NCBI RefSeq assembly: GCF_026230105.1
Contig: NC_079478.1
Coordinates: forward strand, 31,387,653-31,451,652
Direction: 5' to 3'
DNA from: Diorhabda sublineata
Lineage: Eukaryota; Arthropoda; Insecta; Coleoptera; Chrysomelidae
DNA length: 64,000 nt
In this document: piece after piece, positions 37,311-49,885 of the stretch
Layout of the letters: every line of letters begins with the position of its first letter
Numbering within the stretch: position 1 is the first letter of the stretch
Notes under the pieces: model-generated
Seen by the model: the letters and a program-made list of their open reading frames with translations, nothing else
The model's database searches: none
What the model was told of the DNA's origin: nothing
Translations under genes and position numbers: made by a program

Positions 37311-38149
37311 TACCTTTTCTACACTATATTGATGTTATTAAGAACTATGGATTTTGTAATATCTTCACAGTGTTTATACCGAACATATCTCAAGGATATT
37401 TCTACTTTCAAGTTCTGCAAGAATACCTTGAAGATTTAGCATTATGTTGAATGCGAATATATACTTTACGAGTAGCTTCTTTCACATAATGGAGTTGATT
37501 CTCAGAAAATTTCAAGAAACATTCCTTCTTCTTCTCATTGTCACACCTTGCTTTGTAATTTTGTATAGTGTATTCTGAGAAGTATTTTTCTAAACTAATG
37601 TTTTCTGGACATTCCTCGACTAGCCTCTCTCTGTGATAGGATTTAGTAGGACGTCTATGGAATCTGCCTATCGATTTGTTGATGTTTGATCTTGAAGCCA
37701 CGTTTGCCACATACTTTATTGTTTACTAAACTATTTAGGAATAATTTGACCTCAATAGACTGCACACTTGCACATCTCACAACTAACTTCTGACTTTGAA
37801 CTGGAAACCCTAGCTGATGATTGTAGGGAAACTTTTTCGAATTATGTATAATACCATTTTGTATTCATTCTTCTTCGCCATCAGTATTATTCGATTCAGT
37901 ACCGGTTTTATTTAGTAACCCCAAGGTATTTATTGTTTGTATATTGTTGTTGTTTATCTATACTTCTGAATAATTCACTGATTTTGAAAATTGAATATGG
38001 TAGTGCGGACCTGGACAAGTTGTTCGATGTTTATTTCGCAGTGGGGCGTCTCTTAACTCTATTTGATGACCGGCATTAAACTAATAGAATGACACTTATC
38101 TTGTTTCAACAGTATACCTAAGCTTTCTTCAAAATTGTATGGTCTACCA
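37311..38149. other. DNA without a supported gene
   Basis: The minus-strand frame at 37408-37710 is basic and polar without a family match. Frames of this length are expected by chance here. Confidence 0.35.
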
Positions 38150-38340
38150 TATACAATGATTACCTGATCAATAAATCGAAGTCAATCAATGGAGATAAAT
38201 GCCTTAGTCCACTATCAAGAAAGGTTTTGTTGTTGCACAACAACGCCCGGCTGCAAAAGATCCATCACATAATTGAAACAATTAGAAGGCTGGGCTTTCA
38301 GAACCTGCATACAGCTCTAATCCTTTTCCCTTAAAATCCC
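38150..38340 (+). pseudogene. mariner-like transposase fragment around the second aspartate
   Basis: Frames give DYLINKSKSINGDKCLSPL followed by LLHNNARLQK and IETIRRLGFQNL. This matches the block (...P.L..RK...LHDNARPH.A......I..LGWEVL) of mariner-like transposases. The catalytic aspartate of HDNARPH is replaced by asparagine (HNNAR), and the downstream PPYSPDL motif is unreadable. The lineage is unlike the other mariner copies in the window. Confidence 0.6.
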
Positions 38341-40885
38341 ATCTCCATACCGTTGAAGAAGCTTTTGCCGGATTAAATGTTAGAGAAGGAAACTATCGAA
38401 AAATCGAAAAATTATGTATTTGTTATATATTTAAATGAATTCAATGAAGTTATTGATGGAAAAGGCTGAGTGAATTTGACTCGTACATTTGTCTTTGAAT
38501 GGAATCTAATTTTTTTAAACATTTTTTGAGTCTGATAGTTGAAATCAGGATAATTATTCAGAGTTTTTTACTAGCTTCCTTATCTCATTATTTATATATG
38601 TAATATCTTTAGCTTTTTCAGTTTCCTCTCTTTCTGTTACTCTTTACTACACCAGAAACATGAGCTCAACCTTCTTCTCACAAGTTACAAAACTTAGTAT
38701 ACCTCAATTCTTTAAGTTATCTCCAGACCAAACTTCAAATTTCATTACTAAAAATAGTTCATTTTCAATTGTGAATAAATCATGTTATTTCTACGAATAT
38801 ATCCAATACCCAATTAAATGTTGTGTTGGAAACATGGATACTTCTGGATTCAAGGAATCCATATATGGGTAATAATGCTTTATTCTACTATAATTCGTTT
38901 CGTTCAATCCCACATTTTGACGGTACACGTTGTTGCTTGATATATTCTAAATAATATGATTCAACATATTTATTAATATTTATTAAAAATAGAACGTCAC
39001 CCATCTTCAATGAAAAAACCGTGCCGCTGTCATGCTACATTATAATCGTCACCTCCAACGTTAACTCCACAAGAAATTCGTTTACATTTAAAAGTATTCG
39101 GTGGCTTTGATATTTAAGAAAGAGATACTCTTATAAAATAGAACATAAACCCTTTATCATCGTAACAAGATCAATTACTGACATTTACCTTTACTAATGG
39201 CACAACATACTTTCTTCTTGGCATTTGAAGAATCTAAAAATATAATTCTCACGCAAAAAGGAGCTTCCCTCATTAAGATTAACGTTAGCTAGCAAAGAAT
39301 AATGGCGCGATGTTGCCACGGTTAAACAAAGTTAACAACCACTACACAGAACATTTTGCTTTGTACTTTAATCGGATGGTTCATTTCTTATTATTTTTGT
39401 GAAAGTGAATGAAGAGTTTAAGGAATTTACCACCATATAATTTAAAAATTTCAATATTCAAGAGAAGTGGATTCGAATATATCGCAAATACTAGCAAAAT
39501 TATTTTGAAAATTCTTTTAATATGATTGACTGAATGAAGAGGTGTGATATTCTTTATTATTTTTTTAAAATGAAAAACAATTTAGGCAGAATGAACATGT
39601 AAGAAAAAAAAGTGTATATCAATGTAGACAAACTTCTAAAATCTTTATTGAGCATATATCTGATGTTTCTAGTCAACCGTAAAATACTTAAAACTCAAAT
39701 TGCACGAATCAACAAGCCTTTAGGTACTTAATACTGCAAGATAATCATATCAAAAGATTGCCTTTTTTTGAACGAAGTAGTGATCAGCTAAGCAAAAATA
39801 AAATAATATTTTACTCGTAGTAGAAAAAATTCAGTCTTATCGCCCAGAAGATAGTTTGGGGAAGGGGTTGAAGAGAATAAAATTATAGGACGAACATTTT
39901 TCGATACATCTTTTAATACAATCTCACCGGAAAAATACTTCCACAACAGTTTGGTTCTGGTAGTTATGTCTAAAATAGAGATATCCAGTTTCAACATGAT
40001 TGTATGCCTTCACGTTTTACAAAACATATTCTAGGCAGATAGGTGAAGTGGAGGAGTGAATAATCATCGCAATACCTAGATTTTAAGCCTTTGCTTCTTC
40101 ATAAGTGTATTTGAAAACCGAAAAATGTTGAGAAGGTTACCACGAAGAAAAAATGTGCTTAGATTGATTTCGCACCATATAAATGGAAACTTCAGAATAT
40201 TGCTAAGTATCAATGTTATGAGTATTTGCTTGATTAAAGTAATTCGATTAAATTATTTGAGTATTCGTTTTCCATAATATACTAAATGAATAGTCCGAGA
40301 ATTCAATAAAAATAATATTTGTATTTATATTTAATATATTTATTTATATTTATATTTGTATTTAATCCATCCATTACGTATACTACTAATTACTAGCTTG
40401 TAATTGGTATTATCATTATTACAAGAACTATTTGGCGTGAAACGTTTAATGCTATGCAAATGAATTTCACTGTTTACAGAAAAGATATTTCTCCTGAGTC
40501 ATGTAACGAAAGCTTCATCTATCCTATTAATTCTATTTAATTATATACTTTTCTAATTAATTTCAATATCATTGAAAAAAATTCTAGAATACTTTGCTTC
40601 AATACCCAATTGTAATACGCTGGCAACGCTGCTAAAGTCGTAAGCTGTCGCTTGCCGTTTCAAACTTTTTAGACTTAAGTCGCGTGTGAGCTTCAAAAAG
40701 TGAAATAGTGTTGTATGCGCCCTGAGTTCGGCACAAAGTGCACATATGCGCTGATAATGCTCGTTTTTGTTTTTTAATTTAGCGCCGTCTTTTAAATGAG
40801 AGTCACTGAAATGCATTCGATTCTATTTCTGTAAGATAACATTTGGGCGAGTGGTACAGTGAAATTCACATGATGGGGTAGCAAA
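38341..40885. other. A+T-rich DNA; upstream side of a candidate first exon
   Basis: No coding similarity was found. From about 40600 to 40885 the sequence becomes richer in G+C and CpG than its surroundings, as might be seen around a promoter and 5' leader. Confidence 0.35.
40870..40881 (+). other. minimal upstream open reading frame
   Basis: ATG-ATG-GGG-TAG lies five bases before the ATG of the candidate exon at 40886. Such short upstream frames can lower translation of the main frame. Meaningful only if the exon is real. Confidence 0.25.
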
Positions 40886-40988
40886 ATGCGACGGGGAATT
40901 TGCTATTTTGAATGTGACTTGTTGGTGGTGTTCTTTGTGTCTTTGAACGCGGTGCTATGTTTGGATACCAAAGAGTTCCAGAAAACTT
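40886..40988 (+). CDS. candidate first coding exon encoding a signal peptide
   Basis: The ATG at 40886 follows an in-frame stop at 40871. It opens 34 codons plus one base, ending at a strong splice donor, CTT|GTAAGT, at 40988/40989. The predicted start has a basic N-terminus (MRR), a hydrophobic core (LLVVFFVSLNAVLCL) and a polar continuation (DTKEFQKT), which is what a cleaved secretory signal looks like. Codons end in G or C more often than neighbouring DNA. If spliced to the segment at 43374, the phase fits (phase 1) and the junction codon is TGT, cysteine. No homologue was recognised, so the gene product is unknown beyond likely secretion or membrane insertion. Confidence 0.4.
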
Positions 40989-43345
40989 GTAAGTAATCTC
41001 AAATATCAAGTGCTACCTATATATAAGAAATTTTTAGTAGATTTCAGATAATGGAATGAAAATAATCGGAAACTTATTACCTCAGGTATCATTCAGTTAC
41101 CATCTTATTTAATTTAATCTCTGGGGTATTTGTTATACGTAAGCTTGGAATTTCTCACTAATAGATTTGAAACTAACAATTCAAATTTCTTTATTAAATG
41201 AAAGACAATTTATTTTGTTATCCTCGTTTTCAGTCCATATATTAAACTTTTCTAATAAGTTGCTTTAACGTCACTCTAGGTCTCTTGAATACTAACCTTG
41301 GCTTGTACTGTTTAAATATCTCAAAGAAGCTACGCTAATGCTGATCTTGGGACATTATATGAGCGTTGAATAATGATAAAGATTATATAAAGCCGCAACA
41401 ATCATTAAGCGAAATATAGTATTTTTCAAAAGGTAGTTTTAAAAATATTGTACACTACTATAAAAAATAATACTCAGGGTTAGATTTGTTACTAGATCGT
41501 TTTTATGAAAACCATATTCTTATATCACATTCAAATGTTTTATTTCAAATTGAAAGCTCATGTTGTATCAGTGGAATATTATTTCTATTTCTTTCTTTTC
41601 AACATTTTGGAATAATAACTGAAAATATCCTTTCTGTGAATGTCAGAGTAGCGAGAATATAGAGGAAGAAATTTGAATAAATTATATGAAAGTTATTTTC
41701 AATAAATATATGCCGCCATTGTTGCTCTATGGGCTTTACAGTAAACTCACTTCAATCATTTATTTTTGAAAAACCTTTTTACAAAATATGGACCTTCTAT
41801 TATTGTGTCACAGTTACATTTTGGATTTCGCAAAACCGATGTCCTTTGACAAAATCAAAACTTTTTCATTGATTAGTGAATAAATACGAAAAAATTCTTT
41901 TGAATGGCACAACTAGTGCGGTGATTTCAATTTTGAATATTAAACATTTTCTAGTATCATACGTTTTTACGTATAGATAAAACACATTTAAAATTATTCA
42001 ACAGCTTTATGAGAGACATTTCTAGAAATGGTTCTTGAAATACAAAACGATTTTAATTAATTCTCTATCAAAATCTTTCGAATATGGACACTACTCCCAT
42101 AAATTAAAAAAATTAGCACAAGGTAGCAATTTCACCTATCCAGTATCAATATGTAGTTTCAACTTTGCTGTTCATCATCAACGAAAACAACATATTTTTT
42201 AACCTCTTCTCCATATATAGAAATGTGGAAACAGATGTAGATTTTAGAAATCATATTTTCGACATCAACTTTTACTCAAAATGGAACTACTAGTTCAATA
42301 TTTTATGGAGAGAATGGTAAATAGTAAAATTTTTATTGATGTTGTATGCACTCAAAACAGACACAGGAATATTGTGGTGAGATATGGAACTATCAATAGA
42401 ATCCAACATTTTATTCGTAGATTCATCATAACTTTTGCAAAAATCGTATAATCTGTTTCGTATCCCATTATCAGTATCAAAATATCATAAAATTAAAGAA
42501 AATTGTTGGAATTTCTCGTTTATTTGAGAGACATAAATTCCTAGTACCAGTTCAACTAATTCTAACATTTGTATGCATACTAATTGTATACTCAAAACGG
42601 TATATTCCGTCACAGGAAAGGATTTATTGGCTGATATTTTGTTACCACAAATATTTGCAAGAGGAACAGAAGTAGAAGAATAGTTTAATGAGCCAAAAAA
42701 AAACTATGTAATATAGAAATTTGCTTGCTATGTTCAGCTTCAACTTTGTTTGGTCGACTGCAATGAGGACAATGAGGTATAAACATTATTTATGAAGAAA
42801 AACAGAACCACAGAAAAAAAGGAATATTCAAATCAAAATGTCGATTCCATGGTTTATATTTCACGTTCAAGATATCTTAGGGATCATTAATAACTATTAT
42901 CCACTCACGTTATTTTTTTGTATCCTTTTTAGGACTTTTCTGCTTTCCACTCGAAGTTCAAACTTGGCGCAATTCCTCCTACTTTCCATAATTCAATTTT
43001 TAATTTCATTAAAAATTCAAGAGCGATAACAACATTGAATTGAAAATAATCACTCAAATCTAGAAAAAATCAGTCAAAAACAAAATTCTTCTGACGTTGT
43101 CGGAATAATATCGAAAAGTTCGGATCAAAAGACAAAGAATTGCCTTACACAAGATTTAATGTGGATTGTTAATAATTTTCAAAACAAATATATATGTTTT
43201 TGATTGTGGTGTATATTTCATTACGCGTGCGCGCGTGACAATTTTCGTGTGAAGCGAAGCAGAACGCGGAAAGTCATGGAAGAACCGGAAAATCAATTTA
43301 TGGACGTGTAATGATCGATACTCTATCGTAAATGTGCAAATCTAA
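40989..43345. other. A+T-rich DNA, possible intron
   Basis: No coding similarity. A CpG-rich patch around 43225-43270 (GCGTGCGCGCGTGAC) precedes a short ATG frame that stops after eleven codons. If the exons at 40886 and 43374 are joined, this is a 2.4-kb phase-1 intron. Confidence 0.3.
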
Positions 43346-43519
43346 GATTATTTTTTGTATACTGAAATCGTAGGTGTAACACCCAACATCTTGGATACCA
43401 TCAGCGCTTTCCCAAAACTTGTTGAAAAATACCTGAAAATGGAAAAACCCGAAGATTACCTATATCGGACATGGGATAAAGCGTTCTTCGGCAACCATGT
43501 TGGTGGAAAGCGGTACTGA
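43346..43519 (+). CDS. candidate exon, uncharacterised
   Basis: An open frame runs from 43346 to a TGA at 43517. A plausible acceptor, a T-rich tract then CGTAG, ends at 43373, so exon sequence would begin at 43374. From there the reading is VTPNILDTISAFPKLVEKYL, then KMEKPEDYLYRTWDKAFFGN and HVGGKRY. It has a balanced, globular amino-acid composition and many C- or G-ending codons, unlike chance frames nearby. Immediately past the stop, a one-base shift opens DLITRIHRRVHTKKNRR up to TAA at about 43608, so the stop may reflect an indel. No family was recognised; it may be a host exon or pseudo-exon. Confidence 0.35.
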   Translation, partial: DYFLYTEIVGVTPNILDTISAFPKLVEKYLKMEKPEDYLYRTWDKAFFGNHVGGKRY

Positions 43520-43619
43520 TTTGATCACTCGGATACATAGAAGAGTCCATACAAAGAAAAATAGGAGAATCACAAAAATTGCTCAACCCTTCTCACTTGC
43601 AAAATAAGAACATCTACAA

Positions 43620-44385
43620 ACCATCTGCTTGAACATCTTTTATTTTAAAAAATGAAATACCAAAAGAACTAAACTTACGATTGTATATTGTACAATCTAA
43701 AGATATTTTCCCTTCGTCATATAAAGGTGTGGTAAAATAAAAAAGCGGTAGTTAATATTTGAACATATTTCATTTATTTTCCATACATCAAATATCTTGT
43801 GATTATTTTTGGCAATATATCTGAGCAGAAATAATTAAATTCCAGGATATTTATATGTTTGGTTTTTCAATTTGAAGAGCCTGGTCAATATTCCTATTTC
43901 AGATTCATTTCTCGAAATTAAATTACGCACGAGAACCTCTCACGATGCCAATATATCCTTGATTACGACCAAATATCAGCTAATACTTGGCACATTTCTG
44001 TTCATGTATTCATGACATATTGAAAAACAACCGAGAATACTACGCTGAAAAATTTCATTAATCTGAAATAATATCATGTACGTGCCAACACTTTTATTAA
44101 TATTGACTGTTAATATGCCTCGAGATAAAACCATTCATCATAAAGTGAGGAATATTAGAAACACAATATATTATGTATCGTACGTTTGAGGACTTTTAGT
44201 TTAGCCACTTTTTGCTTGTATATTGTATATATACAAGGTGTCAATAAAAGAACATACATCCTTCCATATTTCAGCATCTATGTGAAATTCGAGTTACATG
44301 AAAATCGATTAAACCAGAAAATATTGCAAAAAAGAAGTCAATACTCAAGACAGTATACACCAACAATAGGAAACAATGAAAAATA
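43620..44385. other. A+T-rich DNA without recognisable gene
   Basis: The 66-codon plus frame at 44186-44386 shows no motif apart from possibly the start of the LINE that follows. Confidence 0.35.
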
Positions 44386-45470
44386 ACATATTAGACGCCG
44401 ACATAGAAACAGTAGGAAGTGGAGAGGTAAATGTCAATAAAATCAATAAAACGCCATAGTATACGCCGTAAGTGAAAGAGCTAGATAAGCAAAAAAAAAA
44501 ATTTCAATATATACGAAATAGGACGCCTAGAAACTGGAACAGCAACCGAGAAGAACGAAACGAAATAAACACAAGAATAAGAGAACTAAAGGAAAACCAT
44601 GAGAAAAAATTTACAAAAGACATGAAGAGAGACATATATGGAAGTCAAAAAAGTACATGAGAAATGCCAAGAAGAAGCAAAGTCGAAGTCAAAGATACAA
44701 TGCGTCACACCAGAGCAATGGGAAACATAATTTATCTATATATAGGAAAAACAATAATAACCATTTTTAAAAAACAGAAAACGTATCCAGAAAATCATCG
44801 ATGAATAACAGTGACTGACTGCACTATTAAATCTTCCACAAAAACTATATTGGAAAGAATCACGAAAATCATGAGTAGGCGGGTAGAAAAACAAGGCTTC
44901 TGGAAGAACAGATCCAACAACGACGCAGTATTTATTACCAAACAGATGGGAAATATATTCTTCCACGTCGTCTACTATGTTGACGATGCTGTCCTCATTG
45001 CCAATACTGAAGATAATTTCCAAAGACTACTACATTTTTACACCCAAGCAGAAAAACTAAACATGCTGAGAACAACAATAGTAAGGTCCAAAGAACTGGT
45101 ACGATAGCCTTAATTGAACAATTTGATCTTTTTAAATATCTACGAGCGAAAATAACAAGTCATGGAACCCTTTTTAAAGAAGTGAGAGAAGAAATAATGA
45201 AAGCAGCTCGAATTTAGTGATGCATGAAAGATATATTTCAGAAGGAAAAAATACTAAAATACTGGAACTAAAATCAAGATATTCAAAACGACTAGACAAC
45301 TATCATTACATAGGCAGCAGAAGCACAACTATATACGAGAAGGATACTACAGACGATGTTAAAAGATGGATGGAATAGAGACGAAAATTCTTAAACAAAC
45401 ATATGAAAAGTAGACTTGCTAAGAACGGAAAAATGAACAACCCAGAAGGAAGAAGACCACAGGGAAGACC

Positions 45471-45478
45471 ACCTGAAC
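45471..45478. repeat. left 8-bp target duplication of the hAT element
   Basis: ACCTGAAC precedes the element; its partner ACCTAAGC at 46143-46150 differs at two of eight positions. Joining across the element restores the LINE sequence GRPP-KQW. Confidence 0.75.
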
Positions 45479-46142
45479 CAAGGATGGGGAAACTATGGCC
45501 CACAAAGCGTTGAAATCCGGCCCGCGACCATCAAACAAAAATCAAGCACAGCTTTCTTATTATCAGAAATTACATTCTCTACATACAATTGGCAGTAATG
45601 GCAGTGCGCGTCGCACATAAAACAACATGTGCGAGCGCGGACGGGGATATGAGCGAAAACCGAAAAGGTCGAGAAGGTGCGTCTGTCGTCGAACGCGCTA
45701 CCCATTTGAAGCAACTATTTTTGAACACCAGCAAATTGGAATTTTATAAGTCTTTATCTAGAACACAGTACCCAAATATAGTTGCCCATACCCATAAAAT
45801 AATGGCTACGTTTGGTACAAGCTATTTGTGCGAAGACACGTTTTCAATAATGGAACTAAGCAAAAATTGTCTTCTTCTTCTTCGTAAGAGGCTTTCGGAT
45901 GACCTCCTTTTTTCATTGCTAGCAATTCAGCATCACAAATGAAGCCGGCTTATGATGAAGTCATACAGAGACAAAAACAGTTCCACATGTCACATGTTCC
46001 CACAAAGACCAAACCTACAATTAGTATTTCAGAAAAATCAAAACAATATTTCCATTTTACTGAATAATGTAGTGCTACTTGGCCTGCCATATATTTCGTT
46101 AGCATAAATTGGCAAGCTAAGAAAAAAGTTTCCCCATCCCTG
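45479..46142 (+). mobile_element. hAT deletion derivative with C-terminal transposase domain
   Basis: The 664-bp element has terminal inverted repeats CAAGGATGGGGAAACT (left) and CAGGGATGGGGAAACT (right, inverted), one mismatch in sixteen. The 8-bp flanks are near-duplicate (ACCTGAAC and ACCTAAGC), as hAT insertions produce. The internal frame at 45589-45942 reads LEFYKSLSRTQYPNIVAHTH then KIMATFGTSYLCEDTFSIME and KRLSDDLLFSLL. This matches the hAT C-terminal dimerisation domain (DFYKSL....P.L...A.K....FGSTYVCEQ.FS.M...K...RSRL.D..L). The zinc finger and catalytic region are deleted, so it could move only with another hAT transposase. Confidence 0.9.
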
Positions 46143-46150
46143 ACCTAAGC
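46143..46150. repeat. right 8-bp target duplication of the hAT element
   Basis: ACCTAAGC, partner of 45471-45478; it begins the resumed LINE frame. Confidence 0.75.
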
Positions 46151-46260
46151 AATGGCCAGAATACTTGTAGGTGGGCCACTATTATGGTCATCCAGAGTAG
46201 AAGGAAAGTCATATTTATTTTTAAGTGAGACAGTCACAGATATTATAGCAAAAGCAAACA

Positions 46261-49200
46261 CAAACCCTAGAATGAAAAGGATGACTCCATTTAAAAAGTT
46301 ATTAAAGGAAGGAAATTGGTACGGACCGCGTTTTTTTTCAATGTATCTCTGAGGTTTTTTTAGTGTAAAAAAAGATTATAATAAATTTAATCTTTGAGAA
46401 TATTCTGAAGATATACTATACAAAAACGATCATAATCTAGCTGGCAAAGTCTTATTCCAATTCGTATAATTATATACTGTAAAATTTTTTAAATATTTTC
46501 ATGGAAAGCATTGGAAGTATTTAAAATCATACGAGGTTGAAATATACTTTTAGCATTTATGTCTCTTCTATAATATATATAAACCTTAATGCTAATAAAA
46601 GAATTCATAATCAAGATTGTTAGAGGGTTTTCAACGAAAAAGCATGATTTTTTCTAAACCCTTTGTGCGGGAGAAAATTATTTTCAATAATGATATTATT
46701 CTAATATCAGGTTCATATAGAGCACAATCGTAAAAAAAAGTAACCTGCGTGTTTCCAAAGGATTGATCGCAATTTTCTCAAATTAGCGTACGTGCGAGAT
46801 CGAAAAAAGTTTTTAATGGCTCATATCAGAAGAATGAGTCAGAATTTTTATTCAACATTTCAGGAACATTTTTTCTAACAGTTTTACTGATAACTTATGA
46901 AAGAAAACAATTGTTCTTTTGAATCTAACCTTAAATCCTATTTAGACTGTTTTGTCAAATATACATTGAATCAATATTAACTTCATATCGCACTTTCAAA
47001 TAGTGTCATATCGCAAAAAGCTAGAAAAGATCTTTAATTGTACTATTGGCACTAAAAAAATTGGAAATCTTATCTCAAATTATCTCATGTAAGCAGTTAT
47101 CATTGTAGAAACTTTGTCAGTTTTTGAGTTATCATCCGAAGAGAGAAAAATTATTTTCATTCGCTTATTACTCGATAGTTTGGTTTTTTTTACACTATTT
47201 GAGCGGAGGTGTGATACTTGCTCATTGTACATCAAACGTACAAATTCTCATTATTTCCAACAAGCGAATCATTACATAATTGTGAAGTATTATAAATACA
47301 TTTTTCAATAAACATTAATTATAATGCAAAATACATAGTATGGTTACCACAGTAGTTTTAAAGGATATACAAAAAATGGTAACAGTTTTTTCCCCTAGAA
47401 TTTCTCAATAAGTTATTTCGATTTCTTCTAAATGAATCCTACAATACATCTTCTCACCAGCAGCCGTAGATTGCTTTTTAGCAACTCTTTCGCCAAATTG
47501 ATTTCAGAATGATTTACCCATATATTGATTTCCGTTTTTTCATTCTTGAAGAATATGAGAATTTACCACAGCACTTCTCTATACCATACCGTCCTAAAAT
47601 GAATCTTGTAATTCGCTGTCTAACAGATACATACAAGATTTACCTTTACATATTTGAATTCGCCCAATACCATTATTTTTAAAATAAAACAAACCAAATA
47701 ATTTCTTTTGATGCATATCGTATATTTTTGTATGCTTTTATATAAAACGGTCAAAAGATGGAAAACCAAACACATCCTTTTGCAAATTTCATTATGAATG
47801 ATAAAAAAGATTTAGTTAAGATTAACAGTACTAAAAAATTATGTTCTTTGTTACCTAAAAACCCAAATTTTCACTTTACAAATGATATATAATATTAAAA
47901 AAACCTATCGGAAAAATTAAAAAAAAAAATGTAATCATATCTAAACACACAATTAAAAATCAAAAGTATTTTTAAAAACATACAATATCGAATCTGGGGA
48001 TATATTCTAAGCGTTTTCAATGCTAAAATACCAAATGTGAGATTTCAAAGCTACTCGATTTTAATTACCCTTCTGTTGAAACCAGGTGTCAGTATAAATC
48101 CTTTTAACCTGTAACAAAAATGTTAACACTTTTGTTTTCGAACCGAAACCGAATACTACCCCCAATATTTGTTTCAAATAATGGCAGCGTAGAATAACAA
48201 CTGTTCAAACAATAATATTAATGAATCATCCCTTTAGTAACAATGCTATTTGAGTATGCATAACTTAAAACAGACGCAAAAGAATAAAATTGCTATTTAT
48301 TTACATTTTATTATGTTCTAGAACCTCCGTTGAATATATTACTTTTATGTCATGAAATTATTACATATTCGTAGCATTCCTGATATGGCTTTGAAATTTG
48401 AGACATTCCAGCAATGTGACTTTGCTCATCCATAGAAAGTGTATAATAAAATCGCTTAAAAATTATTAAGAAGTAAAGTTGTAAGAGCTATTCCGTAATC
48501 GTCACAGAAAAATTTTTTCTGTCATAAATTTAAATCATTAACTAACAAATTGTTTCATATAAACAAAGTATTAGTCCTCATTGATCAAATAATTCTTTAA
48601 TATGAGTTCTCTATTGTTTTCGATGTGTTTTCTGAAGTGTTTGTTCGAATTTTGGACCTTATTATTTTTTCATGTTTTCCAAACAATAATTATATGTTTT
48701 TTCTTCTGATTGAAATTCAGCGATTTTCTAAGTTCACAGTATGTGATAATCGATATTCAACGTTTTTTGTTAGCAATTTCCTCCACCTCAATGCTTTCAT
48801 CGATTGCCCAAGTATCTTGATTGGGTATCTTCATCAACGTCTTTTAAGTTTTGTATGAACAACTAGTAGCGTAAATGAATGCATCTAAAATAGATATTTG
48901 AAAAATTTTATAATTATTTTCTTTAGTATACCAGAGCACATGATTTTAGATTCCACTTGTGATAAATATGATCTCCAATTAGTCCCAACCTTTCAAATGC
49001 ACATGTATAAATTTGACAGCTGACCTACTGTTTGTCAGTTTTAAAGCATTTTCAGTCAAGCAGCTTCTGTTAGTTTGGGAAAATTAATGTAAAACAATGT
49101 CTTAATAAAGTAATGTTCTTTGGCAAGAATAGTATTATTAAAGACTTGATACACATTATTCGGACTTGCGAATGCGAAATAAGCAGGGATGTAGATGGAC

Positions 49201-49309
49201 GTAGTCACAGACATTCTCCGACAAAAACATTGAGAAAGTTCACAAAAGAATTTGGATAAGCATAAAGTGGGGCTAGATAAGATAGCTGAGGCCCTAGAGA
49301 TATCAGAAG
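46261..49309. other. A+T-rich DNA without recognisable gene
   Basis: No coding similarity in any frame. Frames at 47114-47311 and 48625-48858 are chance-length and hydrophobic. Confidence 0.4.
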
Positions 49310-49670
49310 AATGTGATAGAAAAATATTTCCTCTTCTTTAATTGCCTTATCCGTTGCCAACGTTGTCTATTTACAAGGCTACGTTTCTAACAAGGCTATG
49401 CGTTTCTAAACAGGTAACATTCCAAACCATGGCCTAGGTTGTGCAACCATGAATTCTGTCTTCTCCCTGTTCGTCTCTTACTGTCCACTTTGCCTTGAAC
49501 AATCATCTGCCAGAGACAGTATTCTTCATGTATTAGTACGAGACCAAAATACTACAGTTTCCGTTTTATTACGGTAAAGATGACTTCATTATCTTTCCCT
49601 AGTCTTTGCATAACTTCCATGTTGATGATGTGCTACGTTCAGGATACACTCAAATTGATGATTCTGAGCT
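49310..49670 (-). pseudogene. RTE/CR1-like LINE ORF2 C-terminus
   Basis: On the minus strand, after SVS and stops, HIINMEVMQRLGKDNEVIFT leads to VIKRKL.YFG and then QMIVQGKVDSKRRTGRRQNS with WLHNLGHGLECYLFR. This is the C-terminal signature of a common insect LINE group (NEEVLRRM.K..E....KKRKLEYLGH.....Y..LQLI.QGK...KR..GRR..SWL.NLR.W). A few stops and shifts interrupt it. Upstream RT sequence is not present. Confidence 0.75.
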
Positions 49671-49800
49671 GTTCAATTGTAATAAACTCGTATTTTCTGA
49701 TGGATATGCGACAATTGTTGGTATTCTTCGGAGTCCAATAGATAGTCATACGAGGGAGCTGCAAGTGATGAACCAACTCCAAAGCGTAGAAAGACGTGAA

Positions 49801-49881
49801 AGTCAAAACATCAACAGCAGTTATTACGCAGCGTTACTGGAGCGTTTGAAAGACGAAATCGCCGAAATACAGCCAATTTAG
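49801..49881 (+). pseudogene. short mariner transposase fragment
   Basis: The tail of a 91-codon frame reads INSSYYAALLERLKDEIAE, which matches the mariner block between the YLEKG and KKVLFHQDNAP motifs (TINS.YYA.LL.RLKDEIA.KRP). The preceding residues of the frame have no recognised origin. It is truncated on both sides. Confidence 0.6.
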
Positions 49882-49885
49882 AAGT

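Larger units (their letters stand above)
44390..46260 (+). pseudogene. RTE-like LINE ORF2, deleted and interrupted by a hAT element
   Basis: Blocks in order are a lysine-rich linker (44472-44660), TDCTIKSSTKTILERITKIM and GFWKNRSNNDAVFITKQMG (early RT), and then, after a large internal deletion, YYVDDAVLIANTED with the catalytic YVDD at 44976-44987. It continues with FQRLLHFYTQAEKLNML. Near 45105-45215, IEQFDLFKYLRAKITSHGTL then EVREEIMKAARI matches the palm-to-thumb strand. The C-terminus NPEGRRPQGRPP is followed by a hAT insertion, and the frame resumes after it as KQWPEYL, in place of the usual KRWYESW. Frameshifts and stops show it is inactive. Confidence 0.85.

Noticed and set aside
37408..37710. 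100-codon minus-strand frame upstream of a DDE transposase
   Set aside because: No motif shared with that transposase family, and about five frames of this length are expected by chance in the window.
43225..43310. CpG-rich patch followed by an ATG frame of eleven codons
   Set aside because: Stops immediately and its possible donor would not join in frame to the exon candidate at 43374.
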